A stretch of 64,000 bases of DNA from Augochlora pura (Eukaryota; Arthropoda; Insecta; Hymenoptera; Halictidae). Below the pieces are notes generated by a model. That model did not search any database, was not told the DNA's origin, and worked only from the letters and a program-made list of their open reading frames with translations. Position 1 is the first letter of the stretch. Each line of letters opens with the position of its first letter. The stretch is from contig NC_135776.1 of the NCBI RefSeq assembly GCF_028453695.1, positions 2,976,001 to 3,040,000 of the forward strand, read 5' to 3'. Below are positions 1 through 11,265 of this stretch, piece after piece. The translations under genes and the position numbers were made by a program.

Positions 1-360
1 CACGTATTACCAATCGCGAGAGGCATCTTGACGGAAACCCTCCGCTCGATCTCAATCGACGTGATTACGGGGGTCTGACCTACGCGCGCATCCACAGCCG
101 CCGCCTGCAACCCCCCCTTCGCATTCAATCCGGCATCGATCGGGCTCGATCGTACTTGAGGGACGATGGAAAGCCATTACCCGTTGGCTCGGTAGACTTG
201 TTCTGATTAGCGAGCTCCTGTAATTGATGTACAACGCGGGTAACCGGCAGACGGTAATGAAACAAACGCGTGTTCGAGTGCTTGCGCCGCGCGCGCAAAG
301 GGATCAACAAACATCCGCGTTCGCTTCTGACAGCTCGTCGGGGGCTTCCCATTCGCGCAC
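1..360. other. CpG-rich stretch with no gene seen
   Basis: Mixed-composition single-copy sequence. The short open frames here carry no codon bias, splice signals or recognisable motif. It lies on the 3' side of the donor of the minus-strand exon at 1.13 kb, so for that gene it would be intron. Confidence 0.5.
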
Positions 361-371
361 GCGGATCGATC

Positions 372-394
372 CTCTCTCTCTCTCTCTCTCTCTC
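372..394. repeat. (CT)n microsatellite
   Basis: Uninterrupted CT dinucleotides, the first of many GA/CT tracts in this window. Such tracts can bind GAGA-type factors in insects, but nothing here shows that this one does. Confidence 0.95.
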
Positions 395-529
395 GCCTCC
401 TGAACTCAGACAAACCCAACCGGGGATTCTTTAGTACCGCGTGTCCCTTCTCTCCTTCGAGTGGCTAAGGGCGGAGAGGATGATCACGCTTCTACGCGCG
501 ACGTGTTACAAAGAAACCCTGCGTCGTTT

Positions 530-1010
530 GCGCGGTTCTAGAGATTTCCCAGCGGAAAAATTATTACGTACTCTGCGATGTATGCAGTTTCGTGTGGCGG
601 TATTCGTTTTAGCAGAGAGATGATGCACGGTGTTGGAAAAAATGATTCAAGTCACCGATTTGTAGAAATTCCGAGAGGAAGTTGTGCGGCGAGATTGTGT
701 TCTGAGATTTGACTGTCGCTCGGGCAATTTTGGAGATTTCTTGGTTGGAAAATTAGTATCGATTGCTTAATATATGTACTTTTATACGAGGTATTTGTTT
801 AAATATAGGGGCGATGTGTAATTGTAGAAAAAATTCTTTGAGCGTCTTCGATTCGAAAAGATATCGAGTAAAAATGAATGAAAGTGTTTTTTTGTATCTG
901 ACTGACTGTCAATCTGGCAATTTTCAAGATTTCTCAACAAAAAAATTGCTATAGTCTCTTCAATGTATGTACTTTCGAACAACATAGATGTTTAAAAAAT
1001 AATCTTTGCT
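530..1010. repeat. Diverged tandem repeat, 192-193 bp unit, three copies
   Basis: Three head-to-tail copies share a core of AGATTTC followed by an A-rich run, then a TATGTAC/GTATGCAG-like segment. The AGATTT anchor falls at 542, 734 and 927, giving spacings of 192 and 193 bp. The copies are strongly diverged, the first most of all. A related unit occurs at 55.9 kb, where the segment around the ATGTACTTT motif recurs. The short open frames inside are not conserved between copies, so I treat them as non-coding. Confidence 0.7.
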
Positions 1011-1133
1011 CCCATCGCCAGGAAAAATTGCAAAATTATGAAAATGATCTAGAAATCTCGCGCTGGCAAGTGACGTGTATATTGTTGATAGATTTACGTA
1101 TATATGCGTGTAAAATTAGTGGACTCTGCTCAC

Positions 1134-1459
1134 CTGGCGTGACGAAGAGCACGATACCGAGGAGCAGGGTCCTCGTCGCCACATCCGCGATCCACCGGAA
1201 GTCCCTGCGACACCACCGGAACCGATGCCTCTTGCCGGACTCATCCTCCTCGGTCTCGTTGCCGAGGTACCCGCCGACGGTGATCCTCCTCAGCTTTCCG
1301 TAGAGGGTGCCGAGCAGGCCACCGCCGCCGCCGACGCCGCCCTTCGACCGTCTCACACGTTTCTCGTGGCCATTCTCCTCGTCCTCCTGACGCCTACACG
1401 GCCGGGAAGAACCTGTACAAGTCGGTTGACCGGAAGCGAGGGTCGCTTGCAGGCCAACC
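1134..1459 (-). CDS. Coding exon of an unidentified membrane or secreted protein
   Basis: This is the best coding signal in the window. On the minus strand one frame stays open for about 108 codons with a strong excess of C or G at third positions, unlike its flanks. It ends at CACGCCAG followed by the donor GTGAGC (phase 1, last exon base 1,134). The preferred acceptor is TTTTTCCGACAG just above 1,459 (phase 2). A second possible acceptor, TTGTACAG, would start the exon at 1,412 (phase 1). The residues run from a basic and acidic segment with dibasic RR/KR pairs, through a GGVGGGGG linker, to LLGTLYGKLRRITVGGYLGN, then WCRRDFRWIADVATRTLLLG and IVLFVTPG. The last 18 or so residues are hydrophobic behind a basic flank, as in a signal anchor or signal peptide. 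There is no in-frame ATG, so translation must start in an upstream exon. The next exon lies outside the window. I do not recognise the family. The antisense plus-strand frame is taken as a shadow. Confidence 0.7.
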
Positions 1460-1499
1460 CTGTCGGAAAAATCAATTTTCTCGTTCCACGGAATCGACA

Positions 1500-1573
1500 A
1501 TTCGAAGTCGACACAACCACAATTCGAAGTCGATACAACCACAAGTCGAAGTCGATACAACCACAAGTCGATA
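1500..1573. repeat. 22-23 bp minisatellite, about three copies
   Basis: Head-to-tail copies built on TTCGAAGTCGATACAACCAC, nearly identical. It sits just upstream (minus strand) of the acceptor of the 1.13-1.46 kb exon. The coding frame reads open through it, but its repetitive nature argues it is intron. Confidence 0.9.
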
Positions 1574-1938
1574 CGAAAGCCGAAACCGGGTCGGTCGCGT
1601 GTATAATACTGGAAATAACTTTTTCGAAAACTAAATAACTCGAAAACAATGTCAGGGAATCTAGACTGTCAAACAACAATTAAAATACCTTTTATCAATT
1701 GCGATATTTTACAAATACTCAGCGTAATTATATATATATTTTTAGAATTATTATTACTGGTTTGGTTAAAAATGTTACGATATATTAATAATTATTTAAT
1801 AATTCTTTTTGGTATATTCGAAATAATAGCGAAACGAGAAAAATTATTTCTGTCACTCAGACGAGTTTTAAAAATGTTATAGCGCTTTGAGAGGCATTCT
1901 AATATTATTGGCTAGGATTTATAGATAGATACGAGTAT
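1574..1938. other. AT-rich stretch with no gene seen
   Basis: AT-rich sequence. A short plus-strand frame at 1,649-1,882 is rich in hydrophobic residues, but this follows from the A/T composition and there is no further support for coding. Confidence 0.5.
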
Positions 1939-2010
1939 ACAGGGTGTCCCAAAAATGTTTCAATCAAATAGAACGAGAAATATAAATATATTCGTAAATA
2001 ACTGCTCGAT
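1939..2010 (+). mobile_element. Terminus-like fragment of an ACAGGGTGTC-type dispersed element
   Basis: The sequence begins ACAGGGTGTCCCAAAAATG after a TA. The same opening, ACAGGGTGTCTCGAAAATTC, is seen at 16,700, where it leads into a recognisable element. No matching inverted end is visible downstream, so this is a fragment; its 3' limit is uncertain. Confidence 0.45.
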
Positions 2011-2479
2011 AAAGCCTTCTCGTTGAAATGTTCCTCTGCAAGCAATTGCCCTAGACTCGCCCTTTTCACTCGATTATTATAATATCGCCCGGACAAATTG
2101 TACAGCGTATCCGTTTACCTGTCCTCGTGGTCTCGGTGGCCTCCATCCGTTGCCGTGGAGCCATCGTGCCTTAAGGAACGAGGGCTCTGGGGAAAAGTGC
2201 TTCCTGAACACCGGGACTCGAGCCTTCGCCGGAGGTCCGTGGCTTGTAGCCCTCCTCCGCCCCCCATTCCCCCGCTCCCATAGTACCTGTAAATTATAGA
2301 ACACCTGTGAATACCTGTCGCCCCCACTGGACCTCGACGATACGAACTCGAGGAATTTCCGTTTCGATATTCTCTTAATTCTCTTAATCGGACGAGTCTT
2401 TTCGGAAAGGGGTCTGCGAAACGGTGATTCAGTTACGAAAATTTTTATCCGCGCAAAATCCTGCCGTGCCTAAGAGGAT
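2011..2479. other. CpG-rich single-copy stretch with no gene seen
   Basis: GC-rich in the middle (2,100-2,340) with overlapping short open frames on both strands, none with splice support. Nothing recognised. Confidence 0.5.
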
Positions 2480-2717
2480 AACCCTTTGCACTCGAATAGC
2501 GACTCTGTGGCGCCGCTAAGATTATTTTATTACGTTCGAAAATAATTTTTATATTTTATAAAAATAATGATTATAATAGAATTTCGATTTAAAAAATTGT
2601 CAAGCAGTGAAACTGTTGCTGCTAGTCGCAAGAATCGATTATGGAAATTAGTCATAAAAATAGCCAGACAAAATTATTTTAAATTCATTGTTAAAACGAC
2701 TTCGAGTGCAAAGGGTT
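2480..2717. mobile_element. piggyBac-like MITE with 17-bp perfect inverted ends
   Basis: The left end AACCCTTTGCACTCGAA (2,480-2,496) is matched perfectly by its reverse complement at 2,701-2,717, enclosing about 238 bp of AT-rich non-coding sequence. The left interior has a GGCGC motif shared with the copies at 3.69 and 52.13 kb. The intact TTAA flanks at the 3.69 kb copy suggest piggyBac-type insertion; here the flanking TTAA is degraded. No transposase is present, so it would have been mobilised in trans. Confidence 0.75.
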
Positions 2718-2754
2718 GAGAACAGAAATTGCGAGCACGCTCTTCTTAGGACTC

Positions 2755-2865
2755 CCCAAATAGGGAAAGAGGGAAAGAGTTGCAGAGAAAGAAAGGGTTA
2801 GAGAAGATAGAGGTAGAGAGAGATAGAGAAAGAGGGAAACAGAGAAAAAGAGAGAGAAAGAGCAG
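2755..2865. repeat. Imperfect GA-rich purine tract
   Basis: About 110 bp of almost pure purine on the plus strand, built from GAGA, AAAGAG and GATAGAG units. Confidence 0.85.
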
Positions 2866-3692
2866 CATAATATCGCGAGATAATGCCTTAATCGATCGGC
2901 GAGCGGTTTAATGCCCGATTCTTATCGCGACCCGATTACTTGCTCCAGGAACCGTGGAGGCCGAATCGTTCGATAAAGGGGGCTCTCGATTGGTTCGATT
3001 CGACACGAATGCCGGTAGCACAGCCGTCCCAGTCCCCCCCTCTGCCCCCCCTCGTCGTCGGTGGAACGTGGAACGAGGAGGTTTCCCGTCGCGTTCCGGT
3101 TTCCCTCGGCTCGTGTCTACTCTCTCGCAGATGTCTACCGGCCCGCGGTGGCGTCGTCTAACATCCACGAGGGTGGGGGTGTGGGGATGGTGGAGATCTC
3201 GGGCCGCCTCGGGCCGTCCTCGGGCACGAATACTTCGCCGGATACCGAAGCCAGGATATCGGACGCTCGACGAGGCTCCCGATACGATCGTCCATTCACG
3301 GCACGATTCCGCTATTTTCAATCAGAATCCGCTTCGACGCCGCCGCTGGTCGGGGCCAACCCCTCTCCCTCCCTCTCTCTCTCTCTCTCTCTCTTTAAAT
3401 TCAGGATAAAAACTTGTTTGCACCCGCTCGCGAATTCTAATTAACTCTCGCCCGGTCGGCCCGCTACGAAACCCGACACTCGATCAATCTTTTCGCTCCC
3501 GGATTATTCTGTTTACCGAAGAAAAGGAACGCGGTGTTCGCCGCGGGTTTGTCCCTCCCGCGCGAGAAAATGGAACGCGCGCGACGGCTCTGTTAATAAT
3601 TTTGGCAATAAAAATGGAAATTGCTGGGCCGGCGGTTTTTATAGAGCCGAGTTGTCTCGGACGAGCGGAGAAACGTGGGCGACGGGATCTAA
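2866..3692. other. CpG-rich stretch including a (TC)n tract
   Basis: GC- and CpG-rich single-copy sequence between two MITEs, with a TC microsatellite at about 3,370-3,394. Overlapping open frames on both strands (2,908-3,444) are explained by base composition. No convincing splice sites seen. Confidence 0.45.
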
Positions 3693-3941
3693 TTAACCCT
3701 TCGCGCTCGAGAGCTGGAAGTGCGAGAGGCGCTAGTAAAATTGTTTTATCGCGTCTAGAAAGAATGTTTGTAATAACAAAGTTTATATTTGAAGGACTGT
3801 TAACGGGGAGAACGTTGGCAGATGTTATAAAAATCAATTTCGCGCGCGTTGAAATATTCTTTGTAAAATGGATATACATACTGCGAGGCGGAACAATGCT
3901 TTTGGATTTATAGTTGAACGCGTTCGAATGCAAAGGGTTAA
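3693..3941. mobile_element. piggyBac-like MITE flanked by TTAA
   Basis: TTAACCCTTCGCGCTCGA at the left is matched by TTCGAATGCAAAGGGTTAA at the right as an imperfect inverted repeat, both ends carrying the TTAA that piggyBac-type elements duplicate. It is about 249 bp, and its interior has the GGCGCTAGTAAAATTGTTTT segment resembling the 2.48 kb copy. Open frames spanning it are not transposase-like. Confidence 0.8.
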
Positions 3942-4039
3942 CACGTGGACGGTGAAATTTGAAATTAAATTTTACGTAAATGGAAGGAGGGGATGGGCGT
4001 AGTTTTATTGGCGGAATTGTAAAGTAGGCTTTGTTCTAT

Positions 4040-4870
4040 GCTCTAATTAGTTTGGTTAATGAAATCGGAAATTGGAAAGTCTGTTCTCTATTTTATTCGT
4101 AATTTTCCTGTCACCGTAACATTGCCAAAGGAATTACAAAGTAGAGTCTGTCCCGTGAATTGTTTCTTGGTTATATGTTGAAATGAGGTCGAGGATTATT
4201 AATCAATTCGCTTAACGAATTTGGAGATTGGAATCGCGTGTTCTCTATTTTATTAATTATTTTCTTGTCACGGAATAATAGCGCGCGGTGCTCTAAAATT
4301 GCTAAAAACAAAATAAAAAGCATAATTTCTCCTATCTATAATTATTCCTATGTCACAGAAAAATGAAGATTTAATTAATTTGGTCGGTGAATTTGAAAAT
4401 TGCAAACTATATTGTATAAATTATTCGCCAATAAATAAACCAATCCCTTGTCACAGAAAAAATCACCCCAGAGATCTGATTCACTAAACCAATAAATCTA
4501 CCAACTGAAACACACGCGTATCTTCCATTTTTTAAATTAATTCTTCGTCACAGAAAAACCTGCTCGCGCCGCCCCTAAAATTGCTGAACGAATTAAAAAT
4601 CACAGGCTGTCCCCCCATCCAGTTGTTCCCCTTTGTCGCAGAAAAATTGCCCGGAAGATTTAATCAACTTAGCTAACGAATATGGAAATCGAAAAACATA
4701 TCCTCTATTTTATAAATCAATTCTTTGCCGCCGCGCGTGAAAAAAAAATATGTCGCACAAAGCTGGCGAATTAATTAAAAAGTAGCGGAGAGGAGGTTGC
4801 GCTGTGACCTACGGGAATCGTTTCGCTCCATCGAACTTTTTCCCCCTCTGTCAATTAATTTGTTTAACGA
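4040..4870. repeat. Diverged tandem repeat, about 185-bp two-part unit
   Basis: A recurring landmark like TTGTCACAG occurs near 4,108, 4,265, 4,350, 4,447, 4,545, 4,633, 4,725 and 4,848. Many gaps are close to 90 bp, and alternate landmarks are 180-195 bp apart (4,265/4,447/4,633; 4,350/4,545/4,725). Two alternating half-units are visible: one with CTCTATTTTAT, the other with GTCCCC and GAAAAATT. The copies are strongly diverged. No coding. Confidence 0.65.
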
Positions 4871-4977
4871 AACCGAAAATTGGGAGCCGACACCGTGCAC
4901 GCCGGAAAGTTTAAACAACGATGATGATGAAAAAAAGAAAAAAAATGCACCGTTGAAACCGTTGAAACCGTTGAAAC

Positions 4978-5125
4978 TCACCCCTGCCGTTCCGCCACCA
5001 CTACCGCTGCCCGGATCTTCCGCTCCCGGCGCCGATTTTCAGCAACTTCGCCACTTCTTCAGCCTGGGTAACAGCCACCTCAGCCCCCGCAGCGTGACGC
5101 TAGCATCACCTGCAATCGGAGAGAG
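4978..5125. other. GC-rich islet with coding-like frames on both strands
   Basis: A short GC-rich island between two repeat arrays. On the plus strand the frame FQQLRHFFSLGNSHLSPRSV uses mainly C or G third bases (CGC CAC TTC TTC AGC CTG) and follows a possible acceptor GATTTTCAG. On the minus strand EVAVTQAEEVAKLLKIGAGS is also open, and a GTGAGT donor faces the other way at about 4,980. Only one strand, if either, can be real. I recognise no family; this is a weak exon candidate. Confidence 0.25.
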
Positions 5126-5148
5126 ATGTGTAATGTATGGTGCACACA

Positions 5149-5665
5149 GGTATACAGATATAGTAGATATAGTAGATAGAGAGATGTATAGATATGTAAA
5201 TATGCAGATATATAGTCAGACAGATATATAAATGTAGAATTATACAGATATATAGTTATATAGATATATCGATATATAAATATATAGATAAAGAATTATA
5301 TAGATATATAAATATATAATTATACAAATACATAGTTATATAGATATATAGCCATATAGATATATAATTATACAGAAATATAGTAATATAGATATATCGA
5401 TATATAGATATATAATTATACAGATATAGTAATATAGATATATCGATATATAGATATATAGCCATATAGATATATAATTATACAGATATATAGTAATATA
5501 GATATATCAATATATAGATATGTAGCCATATAGATATATAAATATATAATTATCCAGATATATAGTTATATAGATATATAATCATACAGATATATAACCG
5601 TATAGATATACAGTTATATAAATGCACAGTTACACAAACACATAAATATATAGATATATGTACGT
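5149..5665. repeat. GATATA-rich degenerate tandem array
   Basis: About 500 bp of short units built on ATAGATATAT and ATAATTATACAGATAT with frequent one- and two-base changes and local higher-order duplication. The hydrophobic frames on its minus strand (poly-IYLY) come from the repeat and are not proteins. Confidence 0.95.
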
Positions 5666-7400
5666 ATACATAGGTCTGTCGTTAGAGAGATAGCCGGCCG
5701 GAGAGGAAAAGAAAATTAGACGGTCAGGCGAGCACGTATCATCCGTTGCTCGGCTGTACGCTTACTCCCTTCCTCCCTCCCCCCCGGAGACCCTTATAGG
5801 GTTGACGCGTGTATGTATTACACGTGCGCTTACATCGTGATTATCGAGCACGGCTGCTTTCTTCCGGAGCCTAGTTGAAATTCCAGCCGGCCAACGCAGT
5901 GCCTGAATCGAATCGATTAGCAAAATACGTGCTCAGACGCGAGAGCACACCGGTCCGCGATCGATTCTCGGTTTCGCCCCCTGGCCAAAGGGGCCAAATC
6001 GCCGCCAATATTTGTCGGGCCAACTGTCCCCGACTTCGCGCGCGGCCCTGGACCAATGTAATATCGCGATTGAATTCGTTCGTATCGTGCGAAATTCGCT
6101 TCCAATGATTTTTCGACTTTTTAAGGGATGAAGCAAAGAATGGGGACCTTGTTGACGTCATTGCTATTTGAATTTAATTAATTGATATTTTTCAGTGAAT
6201 TTTTAGGAATAATTTAATAGGATTGAAGATTGTAGAAAGTTTTTCATAATTTTAATTTCTAGTGAAAATTGTTTGGAAGTAGATTTTATATTAGATAGCT
6301 GTGTAATGAAATTCATCATCCCTTATATATAATTAATTATAACTTGGATTTCTATTCAACGTTTACTAAAATTGAAGCTTTTATAAAAAATCTGTTACGG
6401 TTCAGATTCATGGTAAAAATTCATTATAATAGAGTTTCACATAAAGGAACTACTATAATTAATTTCACCTGCATTCAAAATTAATTATAGCTTGGATTTC
6501 TCTGAAGAATCTATTATAACATAAAACCTCCATTTAATTATCTATTAAAAATCTGCATGAATCTAAATTTCTACTAACAGTCTATTAGGTGGATGAGCCG
6601 ATATCTGCTGCCATATATCTCCATTTATAAGAACAACACCCAGCCGAATGCGAGCCGGTTTGGCCTCCAGCCTCCGCAACAGCGAAATTGTTTACAATGG
6701 AAATGCGACGCGCAGACGCTTATCAATTAACCGTGAGAATCGGACGGCCTTTGAATAATTCTACGTTTCCGTGGCAACGGCAAGTTAATCGCTGTATAAT
6801 GTGATTAATTCCTCTATTCTTCCATTGTTGCGGCTCGAACGAGTCCGCGGCGCGGGATGATTTGCAGCTAATAACGGCAACGAGCGATGAGAACGCATCG
6901 GGAAGTTCGCGAAACCTTAACGAGCCGCGAAACAATATTCGCGAACAAGCGCATCGTAATTCCGTGATTTAATGAAAACACATGGTTCTTCGAGAAAGTC
7001 GCGTCGAAATGTTGAAAATAGAATTAAATGAAAAATTATTAATTTCAAATTGTATTTCGACCGATAAATTATGAACATTTCATATAACGACGCGGCCGCG
7101 TTTTTCCACCGGAATCGAATATCAACTCGGATCCATTTTAATTCGTCGGATTTCAAACGCAGCCGTTCGACTGGACGCGCGACGCCGGAACCCAAGGATT
7201 TGCCATTTAAATCATTTTTGGTGTTCGCGCGTCGAGTCACGGCTGTTTAACATTTTATACGCGGCCAAATAAATCCAGGCGCGATCCTATCTCCTACCAG
7301 CTGGCTGTATCATCAAAAGCAAAGGTGAAATTGACCCGAACCCGGCACACGCGGACACCCTTTGAGCTCTTCGTGCGTGCGTGCGTGCGGCGGCATTTAA
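5666..7400. other. Mixed stretch with no gene seen
   Basis: CpG-rich at 5,680-6,110, AT-rich at 6,130-6,600, mixed afterwards. Short open frames at 5,871-6,161 and 6,917-7,240 have no codon bias or splice signals. No repeats or RNA genes recognised. Confidence 0.45.
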
Positions 7401-7479
7401 TTCGCGATGCCTCTGGTCAAAGAAATCAGAGAAGATTAATATTACGCAAATGTTACGCGAAACTCGATCCCGGACACCG

Positions 7480-8220
7480 CGCGCACACCCCCCCAACAAC
7501 GATCGACGATGAAATTGCCGCTACTTCGCGAACGATGAATATTTCACGAAAAATTACCGCTTGCTCTCCGAACTATGTTGATTTAAACAAATGAACGCTT
7601 TTTGGGAGATTCTCTGGTTTCGAAGATAAAATTCGAGAGACGCGATGATTCTATTGGAGATTGTATAATTAAAGGAAATCGTTGCTAGAAAATTGCTATA
7701 ACTTTGTAAACGGTGATTATTCGTCGATCAAAAAATTATCAATTACTCACTAAACTATAATAATTGAAATAAATAAACGCTTTTTGGACAGAGCTTCGTT
7801 GTTTTCGAAGAAAAAATTTCGAGATCGTCGACCATGCTATCGAAAACCGAAGAAAATCAGGTCTCCAAAAATCCTGCCATAATTTTGCAACCGATGCACG
7901 CTCGACGATGAAAAAATTACCGATCACTCCCCAAACTATACTAATCGAAACAATGAAACGCTTTTCGAGGCCGGCTGGACGCAGTCCAAGGAAAAAAAAT
8001 TCGCCACCACGTCATTGAACGTCGTTCGGAGAAATCGTTTTTCGAAAAAAAAACGGACGCCTGGAAAATTGCCATAACTCCGCAACCGATGGATGGTTCC
8101 CGATGAAAAAAATTACCAATTACTCGGCAAACTACGTTATTCGAAACCGTAAATCGCTTGTCGAACGGAGGCTCGCAGTTGTCGAGGAGAAAAAAAAATT
8201 TCGGGAATATCGGTAACCGA
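7480..8220. repeat. Diverged tandem repeat, 181-195 bp unit, about four copies
   Basis: The landmark AAACGCTTTTTGG, or a variant, falls at 7,594, 7,776, 7,957 and 8,152, spacings 182, 181 and 195 bp. Each unit also holds ATAACTTTGCAACCGATG, an A-run, then ATTACCAATTACTC and AAACTATG. The same unit recurs at 11.27-11.56 kb. The copies differ at many positions, so the expansion is old. Confidence 0.8.
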
Positions 8221-9480
8221 ACGCCTTCCGCGGCTGTAGCGAAGCCAATTTGTCCGGCGCGAGTATGATTGCGATATCGAAAGGGTTAATTACACAGGCA
8301 GCGGCGGCGGCGGCGGCAACGGGAGAAGTTGATGGCGGCGCTGGCTAGATGGATAGATCGCGGACGCGGAAATTGACCGCGAACTTTCGGCAATTTGGCC
8401 GGAGCGGTGCAAGTAATAAACTCCCTTCGGAATTGATTGGTGGATCGGCGAGAGCAACGCGACGCGCCTGTCACCTGCCGGCAATAAATATTCCGACGTC
8501 GATGGTTGCTAATCGCGCCCCCCACCCCCTCCGAAAAAATAACACGTTTGATCATGAACCGACACGCCTGTTCCCGCGGCGACGCAATTTTATCGCGTAC
8601 AATGGAGAGAACGACGCGTCGAGTGTCAACAATGAACGAAACGAAGCTGTGAAATCGAACGACGCGTGTCGCCTTGTAAAAATTACAACATTAATTGCTA
8701 AAATACAAATTTACTCGAATTAGTCAAGATATTTATAACAGCTCAAACGAAGAAATTAACCTGTTATTTAAAAATATTTTTTCTGCGATTTATGTCAAAA
8801 CACTTATGGTAACATATTCGTAAATTTCGCAGGCTTCAGGATAATTTTAAAACAATTGTCGAAAAGATTATACAAAGTATAATATAATGGATGAAATTAC
8901 ACATTTAACTTGTTAAATAATTATAAATTGTTACCGTGGAATCGTGGACGCTCCCTTGACGACGACTGAGATACGACTAAATAGTTTCTAGAGACACGGT
9001 TGCGACCTTCGGGATCTACGCACTTTGTTTTTGCTTATCGGGCCTCCCCACCCCTCGGCTTTCACCGGCGGTCGCCGGAGGAATTCGGCAAGGTACTGCG
9101 TAACTTTGTCTATTCCCCCTTTTTGCCCTATTTTGCGTCGTTTTCCAGTAATACTTCGTCCTTGTTTATCGCTTCGTGAGGCTCGCAGTGGAACGTTTCA
9201 CCCCCTCGCGCAGACACGTAATTACGAGAGGCAGAATTCTGAGGAATATTTATTTTAATTAATAACACTGTTAATTATACTTGTGTAAATTGAAAGAATA
9301 TTCGAAGTTATTCATTCCAGTTAGTTAATTAATCCTTTGAAAGGCGTAAATATATGCTCTTTATATTTTGTGAACTAGCTTGTTGTTCGTTATTAATAAT
9401 AAATTTCTTTCTTTATTATTAACTCGGCGATGATGGATTATAGAAACTGGCTCGCCTATTTCGCTTCGTTTCTATTAAAT
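8221..9480. other. Mixed stretch with no gene seen
   Basis: CpG-rich to about 8,690, AT-rich afterwards, with overlapping short frames. AAGGGTTAAT near 8,283 and AAAGGGTTAA near 9,491 resemble single ends of the TTAA-flanked MITE family, but partner ends are missing or poor. Confidence 0.4.
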
Positions 9481-11265
9481 AAAGCAGTGAAAGGGTTAAC
9501 GCGATGGAAGCGGTATACCAGAGGCTTCTCGATCACCAGAGTATGACGGCTGACGATCATTTTTCCTGCTCGATCCTGACAGAGGGTCACGTGGGAGCTG
9601 TCGAACACCGGCCAATTAGCCGGATGCGCTCTGGCAATGAGCCGGCGAAAAGGGGTGGCTTGAACTTGGCTTCGAACTGCGTTTAAACTGCATTTAAATC
9701 GCATTTGAACTGCATTTTAATTGCAAATTTTTAAATTTTCGTCTCGATATAATTGATCCAAAAATTCTTGGGTTTCGGACAATTTTATTTAAATATAGAG
9801 CCGATGCGTGGACGGAAGGAGGCCACGGATATCGCGACTCCCACCGGCTCGGCGCTAATAACCGTGGAACACGAAGACGAGTTATGACAGGTGATGTCGT
9901 GGGGCCGTTCGGTAGGCTGGAATTGAGCGGACGACATGTGCCATTGTTCGGAGCAGGACATTCCTCTCCGGGTACGCAATTAGCACCCCTTCGGTCCCTT
10001 GCTCGTCGAAGGTGCTGACGGGTTGCCAGTTAGCCGGCTCCTACGGTGCACAGTTGCCTCCTAGTCGAATCATTGTTTCCGAGAAACATTTATCTACGAT
10101 AATTACCATAATCAATTATTTTTAATTCGATATTTGATTCGAATTTATTAGTCGTACGTTATTCTATTCATTTATACTAAATAATTCTTTATTCGAAGGA
10201 TGACTTTTTATTCGAAGAATTCAACTCGGATAATTTCTTATTTATTTGAGCAATTCTTTCATAGTTACAATATTATGGTTTTATAGTTACAATATTGTTT
10301 GAATAATTCTTTATTCGAATAATATCTTAGAATATATAGATGGAATATATATAGAAGTATATATTGTATAGTAATATGTACAGTAATAATATTGAGTATA
10401 TAGTAATAACATAGAATATACAGTAATATATATAGAATATATAAAATTAATTCGCCAAAATTTATTCTATCTATTTATTCGAATAATTCGAATAACTCTT
10501 CGTTCGAATAATTAAAAAAATTCTCTACCCAAACAAAATACCCAAATAATAAAATCCTCTAGATTACACTTGTAAATTAAACCGTGCAGCAACCGTATCG
10601 AGTCGCGGTTGTATCACGGTTCACATTTTTGTCTTCAGGCCGAAAGAAGACGAGAGCGTGGCCGATGGAGCAGGCTACGCTTCCGTGGGAAGACGGTAAA
10701 ACGCGGCGCGGAATAATATCGGCGTTAAAGGCTAATAATCGTAAACGGTGGCGCGGGCCGTTCCTCATTTTATGAATGTAACCGGGCTCGAACGACCCGG
10801 GGGTAGCTCCCGCGGAATCTCGGCGGCGATATTTCAAGCCCCCGGCCTTCCGTCGCGGTCCGCGGTTATCGATCCCGACGGGCGGACCTCGGGCAAACGG
10901 AAGTGTAAAATTGAACGCGGCTTGTGTTAATGGATTCTGATTCCGAGGCGAGTCGCTGGATAATCGACAGACGTTGCCGATCTGAATTATTCCGGCGGGG
11001 TCGTTTGTTATCCCGTTCAACCCCTCTACCCCCGCGCGCTATTCATCGATTCGAGGGACCCGGCGACTTCGACGATTCCGTCGTCGATCTATCGACGTTT
11101 CCGCGGTGATTAATATGTTCGAAGCGTTATATGTTACTTGTTACTGTGTTCTTTCAATGTGTCGTAGGTGCGGAGATTGTGTCAATTTTCTTGAATTTTC
11201 ATTAGTCAGACAGAGTTGGTTGTCAGACGTGGCAGTGGTTTTCTCCGACAAGACCTATAGAAAAT
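9481..11265. other. Mixed stretch including an AT-rich microsatellite
   Basis: CpG-rich at 9,500-10,060, then AT-rich with a degenerate AGAATATATAGTAAT repeat (about 10,330-10,440), then CpG-rich at 10,580-11,110. Open frames at 10,577-11,109 lie on both strands and are explained by composition. No gene recognised. Confidence 0.4.

Noticed and set aside
1225..1638. 137-codon plus-strand open frame with hydrophobic stretches
   Set aside because: Antisense to the minus-strand exon and runs into the 22-bp minisatellite; the minus strand has the better codon structure and a real donor.
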